Made by a program: the position numbers and the translations under genes. The notes under the pieces are model-generated. The model saw nothing but the letters and a program-made list of their open reading frames with translations, did not search any database and was not told the DNA's origin. This document shows positions 7,956 to 16,812 of a stretch of 64,000 bases of DNA, piece after piece (within the stretch, counting starts at the first letter, position 1; every line of letters starts with the position of its first letter). The DNA lies in assembly GCF_900112985.1 (NCBI RefSeq), contig NZ_FONS01000007.1:1-64000 (forward strand), written 5' to 3'. This DNA comes from Pedobacter antarcticus (GTDB lineage: Bacteria > Bacteroidota > Bacteroidia > Sphingobacteriales > Sphingobacteriaceae).

Positions 7956-9341
7956 ATGTCAAAAAACAACCGGTTAACTTTTTTTATATTTTTAGCACTG
8001 ATTCTTGGTGTGATTTTAGGCTACATACTCAACATTAATTCTTTTGATGAATACAATAGTAGAATAGCTACCGCCGATGTGAAGCTTAATGACATAGATT
8101 TAAAGTTAAGCCAGCTAAAAGACTCTTCTGCGGTAAATTATAAAAGCCTGATAGCAGAAAAAAGCAGCGTCGTGAATATTATTCATGAAACTGAAATTCT
8201 TCGGGAAAAGAAACTGGAACCGCTAACGCTGCTTAGTGATATTTTCCTCCGCCTGATTAAAATGATTGTTGCTCCGCTGGTATTTGCGACCCTGGTAGTG
8301 GGTGTTGCAAAAGTCGGCGATATTAAAGCTGTTGGCCGTATTGGTGGTAAAACCATGTTATGGTTCCTCTCCGCATCGCTCATGTCGCTTGTACTTGGCC
8401 TGATCATGGTGAACATATTCAAACCTGGAGAAGCAATGAACCTGCCTTTACCTGCAAGCAATGTAGATACTGGTATTCAAAAGGTGGCTTTGTCAATGAA
8501 GGACTTTATTTCTCATATCGTGCCTAAAAGTATGGCAGAAGCTATGGCCACAAATGAAATCCTTCAGATCGTAGTATTCTCCCTTTTCTTTGGGGTAGCA
8601 ACTGCTGCAATTGGCGAGAAAGGAAAAATTATCATTGAATTTTTTGATGCGGTTGCACATGTTATCTTAAAAGTAACGGGTTATGTAATGAACTTTGCAC
8701 CTTTTGCAGTATTTGGGGCAATGGGCGCGATTGTAGCTAAGCAGGGTTTAAGTGTCTTGTCTACATATGCTTTATTTATAGGTGAGTTCTACGGAAGTAT
8801 GTTATTGCTTTGGTTCTTACTGGTTATGATAGGGTACCTGATTCTCAAGGGGAGGGTGTTTAATCTGATGAGCAGAATGAAAGAGCCTATCCTTGTGGCT
8901 TTCAGTACTGCGAGCAGCGAGGCCGCCTACCCGAAAACGATGTTGCAACTGGAGCGTTTTGGCTGTAAGGATAAAATTGTAAGTTTCGTATTACCGCTCG
9001 GGTATTCCTTTAACCTGGATGGTTCTATGCTTTATATGACCTTTGCCTCCTTGTTCATTGCGCAGTCATACGGTATTGATTTATCAGCTCAGCAGCAAAT
9101 AACTATGTTATTGATTCTAATGCTAACCAGTAAAGGAATTGCGGGTGTGCCAAGAGCTTCATTAGTGGTAATTGCAGGTACGATCGCAACTTTCAATATT
9201 CCTGAAGCCGGACTGGCCTTATTGATCGGTATTGATCCGCTGCTGGACATGGGAAGGTCTGCAACCAATGTAATCGGTAATAGTATCGCAACAGCAGTAG
9301 TGAGTAAGTGGGAAGGTGAGCTTACAGGTCCATTAGATTAG
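7956..9341 (+). CDS. Dicarboxylate/amino acid:cation symporter (DAACS family)
   Basis: 461 residues from the ATG at 7956; a GTG-initiated frame 26 codons longer exists but its extra residues look non-native. It is a polytopic inner-membrane protein of the GltP/DctA type. Hallmarks are the substrate-loop motif ASSEAAYPKTM, NLDGSMLY with the conserved Asn-Asp, and the re-entrant segment TSKGIAGVPRASLVVIAG. After the first membrane segment there is an extra hydrophilic, possibly helical insert (about residues 30-75) that standard members lack. The family imports C4-dicarboxylates, glutamate or aspartate with Na+ or H+. The substrate is not determinable here. Confidence 0.85.
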   Translation: MSKNNRLTFFIFLALILGVILGYILNINSFDEYNSRIATADVKLNDIDLKLSQLKDSSAVNYKSLIAEKSSVVNIIHETEILREKKLEPLTLLSDIFLRLIKMIVAPLVFATLVVGVAKVGDIKAVGRIGGKTMLWFLSASLMSLVLGLIMVNIFKPGEAMNLPLPASNVDTGIQKVALSMKDFISHIVPKSMAEAMATNEILQIVVFSLFFGVATAAIGEKGKIIIEFFDAVAHVILKVTGYVMNFAPFAVFGAMGAIVAKQGLSVLSTYALFIGEFYGSMLLLWFLLVMIGYLILKGRVFNLMSRMKEPILVAFSTASSEAAYPKTMLQLERFGCKDKIVSFVLPLGYSFNLDGSMLYMTFASLFIAQSYGIDLSAQQQITMLLILMLTSKGIAGVPRASLVVIAGTIATFNIPEAGLALLIGIDPLLDMGRSATNVIGNSIATAVVSKWEGELTGPLD

Positions 9342-9364
9342 GATTTTTCTTCGGGATACTATTG

Positions 9365-9372
9365 TATATTTG
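9365..9372 (+). promoter_or_regulatory. -7 element close to the start of the next gene
   Basis: TATATTTG matches the Bacteroidota TAnnTTTG box. It ends 8 bp before the ATG at 9381, so a transcript from here would have almost no leader. No clear TTG is seen 19-20 bp upstream. Confidence 0.45.
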
Positions 9373-9380
9373 CAGCCATT

Positions 9381-9917
9381 ATGAGTACTAAAGCAAAAAA
9401 AATATTTTTACTGTTAACGATTGTCATTCCTTTCCTGGCTTATTGCGTTATTTACTACACCCCGATTATACGCAATGCGCCGTTCAGATCGGACGAATTT
9501 GTGTCTTTCCAATTTAAATGGGGCCCGGGTAATGTAATGGAAAATAGCTACGACTCTGCTACGGGGAAATACGAGTATCTGAATGCCAGTGATTCACTGA
9601 TGCGTACGAATGTTAAGCTCCGTCAGAATGATATTATTTATCTGCATAACAAAGCAAATGAACTGGGCTTCTGGAATTTTCCTGACGTTATAGCTAATGC
9701 CGGTACAGATCTGAAGACTTCCAAGGTACTGCGCTACGAAATGCAGTTTAACTATAAAAGGAAAAGTAAAAAGGTGATTCTGGTAGCAGATTATCAGGAT
9801 ATTCCTAAACTTCGGGATGTATCAAACCAAATGAAAACTTTGCTTGTTCAGACGATTAGTGATGCGGAACAGCGTTACGGAAAACAACAAAGCAGTGTTA
9901 CAGAAAACAACAAATAG
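9381..9917 (+). CDS. Membrane-anchored protein of unknown function
   Basis: 178 residues. One N-terminal hydrophobic segment (about 8-27) is followed by a soluble domain of about 150 residues with no recognised motif. The tail is Gln/Ser/Asn-rich. It begins 39 bp after the symporter gene and 115 bp before rplU, which has its own promoter. It is probably exported and anchored by an uncleaved signal. Confidence 0.6.
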   Translation: MSTKAKKIFLLLTIVIPFLAYCVIYYTPIIRNAPFRSDEFVSFQFKWGPGNVMENSYDSATGKYEYLNASDSLMRTNVKLRQNDIIYLHNKANELGFWNFPDVIANAGTDLKTSKVLRYEMQFNYKRKSKKVILVADYQDIPKLRDVSNQMKTLLVQTISDAEQRYGKQQSSVTENNK

Positions 9918-9956
9918 ATTTCTGTTAAACAAATTGATTAGAATTATGCAATCACT

Positions 9957-9986
9957 TTGATTTTAGAAATATAAATTATATATTTG
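9957..9986 (+). promoter_or_regulatory. Promoter of the rplU-rpmA operon
   Basis: TTG (9957-9959) and TATATTTG (9979-9986) are separated by 19 bp, a full match to the Bacteroidota primary promoter. The start codon of rplU is 46 bp downstream, leaving an AT-rich leader of about 40 nt. Confidence 0.85.
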
Positions 9987-10032
9987 CACCTCAATAAAAA
10001 AATAAACAATTTAAAATACTAATTATTTAACA

Positions 10033-10344
10033 ATGTACGCAATAGTAAATATAGCAGGACAGCAATTCAAAGTTGCAAAAGACCAGCACCTTTTTGTACA
10101 CCGTTTGCAAGGAGATGAAGGCGCTAGTATTGAATTTGACAATGTATTGTTGGTTGAAGACGGAGGCAAAATCTCTGTTGGTGCCCCTTCACTAGCAGGT
10201 GCAGTCGTTTCAGCTAAAATCGTGTCTCATTTAAAAGGCGATAAAGTGATCGTTTTCAAAAAGAAACGTAGAAAAGGTTACAAAAAGAAAAATGGCCACC
10301 GCCAGTATTTCACCAAAATCCAGATTTCTGGTATCAGTTTATAA
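10033..10344 (+). CDS. rplU: 50S ribosomal protein L21
   Basis: 103 residues, the standard length. It starts [14 protein letters not shown] and ends with the basic [23 protein letters not shown] segment typical of L21, an rRNA-binding protein of the large subunit. It forms the usual two-gene operon with rpmA 59 bp downstream, transcribed from the TTG-N19-TATATTTG promoter. Confidence 0.97.
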   Translation: MYAIVNIAGQQFKVAKDQHLFVHRLQGDEGASIEFDNVLLVEDGGKISVGAPSLAGAVVSAKIVSHLKGDKVIVFKKKRRKGYKKKNGHRQYFTKIQISGISL

Positions 10345-10403
10345 TTAGTTGTTAAACAAAAATTGCAGTTTTATAGCTGTTAATTGATAAAATATAAAAC
10401 AAA

Positions 10404-10772
10404 ATGGCACATAAAAAAGGAGCCGGTAGTTCCAGGAACGGACGTGAGTCGCATAGTAAACGCTTAGGTATCAAAGTTTTTGGTGGTCAACAAGCTATTG
10501 CCGGAAATATCTTAGTTCGTCAACGCGGAACTAAACACCACCCTGATAAAGGAGTTGGTATTGGTAAGGATCATACTTTATTTGCTTTGGTAGATGGAAC
10601 TGTGATCTTCAAAAAGAAACAAGATAACAAATCTTATGTTTCTATTTTACCTGCGGAAGTTGTTACAGAAGTTGTAGAAAAAGCTGCTCCGGTAGCTGAA
10701 GCAACTGCAAAAAAAGCACCAGTTAAGAAAGCAGCTAAACCTGCTGCTGAGACTGATGCAACTGCAGAATAA
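10404..10772 (+). CDS. rpmA: 50S ribosomal protein L27 with a long Ala/Lys-rich tail
   Basis: The first 85 or so residues are a normal L27: [16 protein letters not shown], the [21 protein letters not shown] core, and an end near SILPA. The Gly-rich N terminus reaches toward the peptidyl-transferase centre. No N-terminal propeptide of the Firmicutes kind is present. About 37 extra C-terminal residues follow, made almost only of Ala, Lys, Glu, Pro, Val and Thr (for example [15 protein letters not shown]). That tail is probably disordered and solvent-exposed. Confidence 0.95.
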   Translation: MAHKKGAGSSRNGRESHSKRLGIKVFGGQQAIAGNILVRQRGTKHHPDKGVGIGKDHTLFALVDGTVIFKKKQDNKSYVSILPAEVVTEVVEKAAPVAEATAKKAPVKKAAKPAAETDATAE

Positions 10773-10794
10773 TAGCTTATATATAATAATATTA

Positions 10795-10827
10795 AAAAAG
10801 CCATCCGATCCGGGTGGCTTTTTTTTG
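10795..10827 (+). terminator. Terminator of rplU-rpmA
   Basis: GCCATCC (10800-10806) pairs with GGGTGGC (10812-10818) and is followed by eight T. A run of A upstream makes it potentially active on the other strand as well, toward which the next gene converges. Confidence 0.9.
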
Positions 10828-10834
10828 TTTATAC

Positions 10835-11188
10835 TTAATCTGTTATTCCAAGCTTAATCCGGATTTGTAATAGCTGTTTCTCCAATCTTTTAAGGTTAAA
10901 TGAGAAATCATGCAGCGTAGCCTGAAGGTCTTTAATTATAGCAGCTTCAGCAGTCTGAACTGAGATTGATGAAGTACCATGCAGCAACCAGGTATAGCTC
11001 TTCTGATAGTGTAATGAGATTGCTTGTAAAGTATTGTAGCTAGGATATTGATTGCCCAGTTCAATTTGTGAATAGTTGCTTCTGGATAGGTTCAGAATTG
11101 CCGCGACTTCCGATTGTGCATATGCTTTCTCTAGTCTCAGTGACTTAATTCGGTTACCTAATAATTTCTTTGACAGTATTTCTTGCAT
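10835..11188 (-). CDS. XRE-family helix-turn-helix regulator
   Basis: 117 residues. A Cro/CI-type HTH occupies about residues 8-65 (RIKSLRLEKAYAQSEVAAIL and LSRSNYSQIELGNQYPSYNTLQAI). A short C-terminal helical part of about 45 residues follows, probably for dimerisation. There is no toxin-like neighbour. It is divergent from the HisKA-receiver gene, 166 bp away, so a regulatory link is possible but unproven. Confidence 0.8.
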   Translation of the reverse strand: MQEILSKKLLGNRIKSLRLEKAYAQSEVAAILNLSRSNYSQIELGNQYPSYNTLQAISLHYQKSYTWLLHGTSSISVQTAEAAIIKDLQATLHDFSFNLKRLEKQLLQIRIKLGITD

Positions 11189-11354
11189 TAGTACGTAAAT
11201 TTTTGTTGGTTTGTGGAATTCTCCCTAGTTGGGGAAAATGCAATTATCAAACCATTTTTGTCTTTAATGGTCTGCTTGTTTTTGGGATCGTAATATTTAA
11301 TCTTTAAAATTTCTATCAATTAATAAGTGATTAAGGTATGGCACGCTTGTATTT

Positions 11355-12344
11355 ATGTCACCACAATGGATTTCTGCTATGAAGCTTGAGCAATACTGTG
11401 CACCTTACGAAAAAAATTCTTTTTTTATTTTTGATAATAAATTACAGCTGCTTTCTTTTCACATAGAAAAGCAGGATCACGTCATTCATTTTCTTGAAAA
11501 ATATCCCAAGACTGGGGAAAATGTTGTGGAAATTCTTGCTCATAAGTTTTTGGAAAGATTCAGATCGCTTGCGGCCGCCTGCCTGGGCGGAAGCGGACTA
11601 AGTCTGGAGTATCATTTTAAAACCCCAGGTAACGATGACGGAATTCTTCAGGTGATATTTACACCATTGCTGCTTGAGTCCGGGAAACATTATTTTTCTT
11701 GTATGATTAGCGGCAATATCGGATATCCGGATCAGGTGAGATTATTAGATCAGTATGCCCATATGGCGTCTCATGACCTGCGTGCGCCTATCACAAACAT
11801 CTTGAGTTTGTCTAATCTGATGCATTTGCCTGAAATGGAACAGTATGACCGTTCGGCTATAATGGGAATTTTAGATGATATTAATTATCAGGCCGAGAAG
11901 CTGGATCATATTATCGGCGTATTGAATAAGATGAAATACCGGGAACCGGAACTGGTTGCTTATAAGAATGATACAGAGCGGAGAGACCTGAATCATATTA
12001 TGCTGCTGGATGATGACATGCTAACGAATAAACTGCATGATATGATTATCTCCAGGTACTACAAGCACAAAAAGATTGTACAGTTTGATTGCGCAAAGGC
12101 AGCTCTGCAGTATCTCAGAGAGCATACACCAGAGTTAATCCTGCTGGATCTGAATATGCCGGAAATTGACGGCTGGTCTTTTCTGAATATTCTTCAGGAG
12201 CACGGCATTGGTATCGATGTAGTAATTGTTTCCTCTACAATCAATCCTTCGGAGCGCGTTAAGGCACTTTCTTATCCACAGGTTAAAGACTTTCTGACAA
12301 AGCCTTTAACCTACGATAAAATTAAACATCTGCTAACTGAGTAA
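11355..12344 (+). CDS. PAS-like - HisKA - receiver protein lacking a kinase ATPase domain
   Basis: 329 residues. Residues 1-125 resemble a PAS sensor fold. Residues about 130-195 are a HisKA dimerisation helix pair with phospho-acceptor H140 in YAHMASHDLRAPITN. Residues about 212-329 are a response-regulator receiver with acidic D219-D221, phospho-acceptor D265 in LLDLNMP, the Ser/Thr switch near 293-295 and K316 in TKP. The HATPase_c domain (N, G1, G2 boxes) that should follow HisKA is absent; only about 15 residues separate the two domains. It could be a phosphorelay intermediate or a dimerising receiver driven by a separate kinase. There is no signal peptide or membrane segment, so it is cytosolic. 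Confidence 0.8.
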   Translation: MSPQWISAMKLEQYCAPYEKNSFFIFDNKLQLLSFHIEKQDHVIHFLEKYPKTGENVVEILAHKFLERFRSLAAACLGGSGLSLEYHFKTPGNDDGILQVIFTPLLLESGKHYFSCMISGNIGYPDQVRLLDQYAHMASHDLRAPITNILSLSNLMHLPEMEQYDRSAIMGILDDINYQAEKLDHIIGVLNKMKYREPELVAYKNDTERRDLNHIMLLDDDMLTNKLHDMIISRYYKHKKIVQFDCAKAALQYLREHTPELILLDLNMPEIDGWSFLNILQEHGIGIDVVIVSSTINPSERVKALSYPQVKDFLTKPLTYDKIKHLLTE

Positions 12345-12346
12345 GT

Positions 12347-13318
12347 TTAGTGTTCGCGATTCATCAACAATTTTGCCAGCGCTGTTAATTCTGCTTTTCT
12401 TGCTGTATCAACGTTAACACGTGCTAAAGCTTCAAAAGCAATATCCAGGCTTTTCTGCATTTCTGAAGCCGCGATATTTCTGATATCGTATTGATTATAC
12501 AAGTCGGTAATTGACCGGATTTTAGATGGATAGTCTGATTGCAAACTCAATTCTTCCAGAGCGGTCAGATCTGCTGCTACTGCGATCTCTTTCAACTTAA
12601 GCAACATAAAGGTCTGTTTATTACTGATAATATCACCACCAACCTGCTTTCCAAATTTTAGCGGGTCTCCGTAGACATCGAGAATGTCATCCTGTAGCTG
12701 AAACGCAATTCCAAAGTTCTCTCCAAATTTGTACAGTAAATCGGCATCTTCAGCATCTGCACCTGCTACAATAGCCCCTAATTTCATTGCGCCACCAACG
12801 AGCACAGCAGTTTTAAGGCGTATCATATTTAGATATTCAGGAATGGTGACATCTTTCCGTTGTTCGAACTCCATATCGAGTTGCTGTCCTTCGCAAACGC
12901 CCTGTGCGGTTAGGTTAAAACACGCTAATGCATCTTTTAAGACTTCTACAGGGAGCTTTGTCAGATGTTTATTGGCCTCCACCATCATGACATCTCCACT
13001 GAGGATAGCATTATTTACGCCCCATTTAATATGCACAGTATCCTGGCCACGTCTCAATGGCGCATTATCCATAATGTCATCATGAATAAGGGTAAAGTTA
13101 TGAAAGGTCTCTATAGCGAGCGCAGCTTCAATAGCTTCTTTCAAAAGATCTGTATTGAACAATTCTGTGGAGAGAATCAACAAAGCGGGACGTATTCTTT
13201 TTCCGCCCAGTTTCATGATATAACTGATAGGCTCATATAAACGTGACGGATGGGCCGGATATTCGACTTTGCTGACAGCGTTTTCTATTAATTGTTGTAG
13301 TTCAGAAATAGTATGCAT
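12347..13318 (-). CDS. Polyprenyl diphosphate synthase (trans-isoprenyl synthase)
   Basis: 323 residues of the all-alpha isoprenoid synthase fold. The first Asp-rich motif is DDIMD at 80-84 followed by LRRG, and the second is DDILD at 210-214, with GKQVGGDIISNKQTF downstream. It elongates allylic diphosphates with isopentenyl diphosphate. F75, five residues before the first motif, hints at a short product (farnesyl or geranylgeranyl), but chain length is inferred. It is the last gene of a leftward cluster with rnr, and its leader is made of three 15-bp tandem repeats. Its stop lies 2 bp from the stop of the convergent receiver gene. Confidence 0.88.
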   Translation of the reverse strand: MHTISELQQLIENAVSKVEYPAHPSRLYEPISYIMKLGGKRIRPALLILSTELFNTDLLKEAIEAALAIETFHNFTLIHDDIMDNAPLRRGQDTVHIKWGVNNAILSGDVMMVEANKHLTKLPVEVLKDALACFNLTAQGVCEGQQLDMEFEQRKDVTIPEYLNMIRLKTAVLVGGAMKLGAIVAGADAEDADLLYKFGENFGIAFQLQDDILDVYGDPLKFGKQVGGDIISNKQTFMLLKLKEIAVAADLTALEELSLQSDYPSKIRSITDLYNQYDIRNIAASEMQKSLDIAFEALARVNVDTARKAELTALAKLLMNREH

Positions 13319-13321
13319 TTT

Positions 13322-13369
13322 TGTGTATTGCTTATCTGTGTATTGCTTATCTGTGTATTGCTTTTTATC
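13322..13369 (-). repeat. Three 15-bp tandem repeats in the polyprenyl synthase leader
   Basis: On the minus strand the unit CAGATAAGCAATACA occurs three times in a row; the first unit carries a 3-base insertion (AAA). The array fills the whole 46-bp gap between the upstream gene's stop codon, which lies inside the first unit, and the start codon at 13318. It leaves no conventional ribosome binding site. Confidence 0.85.
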
Positions 13370-14522
13370 TGGGTATTCTTTCTAATTCTTTAATGGCTTC
13401 CTGCTCCTTTGCTGTGCGGATAATTCCTGGATTTTTTTGCCAGAACTCCGGGTCTGTATGCATTGAACGGATAAGGGACTGATCATTAATGTCTGGTCTC
13501 ACGTCTTCGAGTGCCGCGGCAGGAAATGTATTAGGTAATGTCGTTAGGAATAACGTGTTGTAAAGTTCTGTATCCTGAGTGCCAAAACCCATTACCTTTA
13601 ATCTGTTGATCAGGTTGAAGGTTGCATATTCCAGTACGTTGTCTCCCTGGTCATTCAAATGGAATTGTGCCGAAAACCTGGTTTCCTTGTTCTTAATTGA
13701 CATAGGGCCGGAACTGGTAAATTTCATGTCCCTGATTATGCCGTCTATCATCACAATATTGTTAGTTACCGTATTGATATAATAATCTCCTTCGAAGCGG
13801 ACGTCCTTAACACCGGTACGGGGAATACAGTTGATTCTGGCTATCTCTTGACCATCTTTTTCTGTGGTTCCGGTTAGCTTAAATGTATAGAGTGAATCGG
13901 CACTTTTACGCAGTGGTTTAAGCAGCAGGTTATTGGGGAGGTATCCGGAGAAGATCAGGGTGCTGAAGCTGAAATTAGTATAGTTAATTCCTTTGCCGGC
14001 AGCAAGCCGCCTGCTTTCTGTTGGGTTCCATTTTAAAAGCCCATAAGCTGTCCAGCTCGCGTCAAACCAGATCTCCTGCAGATAGGCAGGCTTTCCAGCC
14101 TGATAAGCAGTCTGCCGGAGAAAAGCTTTTCCGGGAAAAGTCTTTTTGTAGTTTTCCATTGCTTTTTTTGCAGCCTCCTGTATAATAGCAAGCGCTGGGT
14201 TGCCAACTTTTGCTTCGGGAAGTTCAAAGGTTTTGGGGATAAGCTGGATGTTTACAGCTGATGATTGTTTTTCTATCGTCAGCGTTCTGGTCTGATAACC
14301 CAGATGAGATACCTGCAGAGTGATGGGCAGGTTAGACAAGCTCAGTTCAAATTCACCTGTTTCATTACTTAATGTTTGCAAAGAAGCTGCGGCAGTAACC
14401 GTCGAAAAGGCAATTGGCTTTCCTGTTTCGGCATCCGTTACATGTCCCCCGATTATTTGCTGGGCACAGACTTCGGATGCACAGCAAATAATCAGAAAAC
14501 AAAGGAATTTGGGTAAAGTCAT
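13365..14522 (-). CDS. Secreted protein with carboxypeptidase-D regulatory-like domain
   Basis: 385 residues from the ATG at 14522. A start 10 codons earlier exists but would lie inside rnr and precede the signal peptide. A signal peptide (to about CAQQ) is followed by a CarboxypepD_reg-like beta domain (about 22-105: GGHVTDAETGKPIAFSTV, ETGEFELSL, LQVSHLGYQTRTL). The remainder of about 280 residues is of DUF5686-like style and has no catalytic motif. Such domains are frequent in Bacteroidota cell-surface proteins. It begins 4 bp after the rnr stop and so is co-transcribed with it. Confidence 0.75.
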   Translation of the reverse strand: MTLPKFLCFLIICCASEVCAQQIIGGHVTDAETGKPIAFSTVTAAASLQTLSNETGEFELSLSNLPITLQVSHLGYQTRTLTIEKQSSAVNIQLIPKTFELPEAKVGNPALAIIQEAAKKAMENYKKTFPGKAFLRQTAYQAGKPAYLQEIWFDASWTAYGLLKWNPTESRRLAAGKGINYTNFSFSTLIFSGYLPNNLLLKPLRKSADSLYTFKLTGTTEKDGQEIARINCIPRTGVKDVRFEGDYYINTVTNNIVMIDGIIRDMKFTSSGPMSIKNKETRFSAQFHLNDQGDNVLEYATFNLINRLKVMGFGTQDTELYNTLFLTTLPNTFPAAALEDVRPDINDQSLIRSMHTDPEFWQKNPGIIRTAKEQEAIKELERIPR

Positions 14523-14526
14523 AAAT

Positions 14527-16659
14527 TTAGTCCTGAAGCAGGGTAAAATCAATCTGTCTTTTAGACAGGTCTACTCTTTTCACCTTGACGTTAACTTCAT
14601 CTCCTAATTGATATTTTTTCTTTTTGCGCTGTCCCACTATACAGTAGTTTTTTTCGTCCAGAACATAGAAGTCATCAGCTATATCTTTCAGGCGGATCAT
14701 TCCTTCACACTTGTTCTCCAGCAGTTCGACATACATTCCCCACTCCGTAACACCAGAAATTAATCCGCGATAGGTGCTGCCTATATTTTCCTCCAGATAC
14801 TCAACCTGCTTGTACTTAATCGAAGCACGTTCGGCATCTGCGGCGCGTTTTTCCATCGCTGAGGAATGAGAAGCCGCAATTTCATATTCCTCTTCATTGG
14901 CGGAACGTTCTCCGTTCAGGTACGCAGCTAGCAGGCGGTGTACCATCACGTCCGGGTAACGCCTGATAGGAGAGGTGAAGTGCGTGTAATGATCAAAAGC
15001 CAATCCGTAATGACTTGTCTTTTTCGTGGTGTAAACTGCTTTCGCCATAGAGCGGATAGCCAGCTGTGTTAATACATTTTGTTCTTTTTTGCCTTCGACA
15101 TCTTCCATCAGGAAGTTTAGCGATTTGGCAATGTCTTTATCTGTTTTAGTATTTATCTTGTAACCGAATCTGGCAGCAAACAACGCGAAATTACCCAGGT
15201 TTTCCAGGTTCGGAGAATCATGTGAACGGTATATAAACGTGTATTTGCTCTTGCCTTTTCCTTTTTTAGCAATAAACTCTGCAACCTTCTTATTGGCCAG
15301 CAACATGAAATCTTCGATCAGTTTGTGCGCATCTTTACGTTCCTTTACGTAAACGCCAACGGGTTTTCCTGTCTCATCTAATTTGAATTTTACCTCAGTG
15401 CTTTCAAAACTGATCGCTCCGTTTTTGAACTTACGGTCTCTCAGAATATAAGCGAGTTCGTTTAGTTTCAGAATCTCTTCTGCATGGTCTCCTGCTTTAT
15501 TCTCTATAACTTCCTGAGCTTCTTCATAACTGAAACGCCTGTCTGAATGTATGGCTGTCCTGCCAAACCATTCGTTTAGTATATTGGCGTTTTCATCCAG
15601 TTCAAAGACTGCTGCAAAACACAGTTTGTCTTCATTAGGTCTGAGTGAACAAACTCCGTTGCTTAATTTTTCCGGTAGCATTGGAATAACCCTGTCAACG
15701 AGATAAACTGAGGTCGCACGGCTGTAAGCTTCTTTGTCTAAAGCAGACTGAGGTGTTACGTAGTGTGACACATCTGCGATATGTATACCGATTTCATAAT
15801 TACCGTTTTCCAGTTTTTTAAAGGAAATGGCATCATCAAAGTCTTTGGCATCTGCCGGGTCAATTGTGAAGGTGAGCGTTTCTCTAAAATCCCGCCTGTC
15901 TTTCAAGTCTTCAGGACTCAACGTTTCAGGAATGGCTTCTGCTTCAGTTTCGACTTCTTTTGGGAATGAAAGTGGGAATCCATACTGGGCAAGAATAGCA
16001 TTCATCTCGGTGTTGTTCTCTCCCTGTGTACCCAGAATGTTGATAATCTTACCAATTGGGTTCTTCGCCGCTTCCGGCCAGTCTGTAATTGATACCTGTA
16101 CCTTCTGCCCACTTTTAGCGCCCGCGAGGTCGGTCAGGGGAATGAAAATATCGTGCTGCATCTTTTTGTCGTCTACTGTAACGAACGCAAAACGGTCTGA
16201 TATTTTAATAACTCCTATGAAGTCCGTTCTCAGACGTTCTATAATTTCAACTACCTCTCCTTCGTTTTTCCGCCCGCTTTTCTTGGCATAGATATAGACC
16301 TTTACTTTGTCTCCATGCAATGCATTATGTAGTTTTCTGGCCGAAACAAATACATCTTTCTCGAATTCGTCATCGGGAATGATAAATGCTGCGCCATCGG
16401 CAGTCAGGTCTACTTTTCCAGTTATGAAGGTTTTGAGTTCTTTTAACCGGAACTTACCTTTTTGAGGTTCACTGAAGATGCCTCTGCGCGCTTCCTCTTT
16501 AAGGATTTCCAAAATGGTCTCCCTTGATTCGTCGTCTTTTATATTCAGCTTGGCTGAAACCTGTTTGTAGTTCAGGGCTTCATTATTGCTATTCTCTAAA
16601 ACATCACTGATTAACTGCGTTAATACTACCTTTATCTGAGAAGATTTTTTTTTTGCCAT
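14527..16659 (-). CDS. rnr: Ribonuclease R
   Basis: 710 residues from the ATG at 16659 (MAKKKSSQIK), preferred over a start 38 codons upstream that runs into the divergent promoter region. Order: N-terminal winged-helix/cold-shock domains (about 15-225), the RNB catalytic domain with TIDPADAKDFDDAISF carrying the Mg-binding Asp residues, and a C-terminal S1 domain ending KRVDLSKRQIDFTLL. It is a processive 3'-5' exoribonuclease that degrades structured RNA. It is the first gene of a leftward cluster and is divergent from the MscS gene. Confidence 0.95.
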   Translation of the reverse strand: MAKKKSSQIKVVLTQLISDVLENSNNEALNYKQVSAKLNIKDDESRETILEILKEEARRGIFSEPQKGKFRLKELKTFITGKVDLTADGAAFIIPDDEFEKDVFVSARKLHNALHGDKVKVYIYAKKSGRKNEGEVVEIIERLRTDFIGVIKISDRFAFVTVDDKKMQHDIFIPLTDLAGAKSGQKVQVSITDWPEAAKNPIGKIINILGTQGENNTEMNAILAQYGFPLSFPKEVETEAEAIPETLSPEDLKDRRDFRETLTFTIDPADAKDFDDAISFKKLENGNYEIGIHIADVSHYVTPQSALDKEAYSRATSVYLVDRVIPMLPEKLSNGVCSLRPNEDKLCFAAVFELDENANILNEWFGRTAIHSDRRFSYEEAQEVIENKAGDHAEEILKLNELAYILRDRKFKNGAISFESTEVKFKLDETGKPVGVYVKERKDAHKLIEDFMLLANKKVAEFIAKKGKGKSKYTFIYRSHDSPNLENLGNFALFAARFGYKINTKTDKDIAKSLNFLMEDVEGKKEQNVLTQLAIRSMAKAVYTTKKTSHYGLAFDHYTHFTSPIRRYPDVMVHRLLAAYLNGERSANEEEYEIAASHSSAMEKRAADAERASIKYKQVEYLEENIGSTYRGLISGVTEWGMYVELLENKCEGMIRLKDIADDFYVLDEKNYCIVGQRKKKKYQLGDEVNVKVKRVDLSKRQIDFTLLQD

Positions 16660-16812
16660 AGGATTATTGTCAATATTCCGAAGGTAACAAATTGTATTGA
16701 CTATCCGGGGGTTAATAGCCTTTAATTTGGTTGTAGACGCCCTTTTGCCGGTTGAAATTTGAATACCGCACAATTTTACGGAGATTTAACGGGATCTATA
16801 TTGACCTATGTT

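Noticed and set aside
12729..13240. Plus-strand open frames opposite the polyprenyl synthase
   Set aside because: They mirror a gene with clear catalytic motifs and show no motif of their own.
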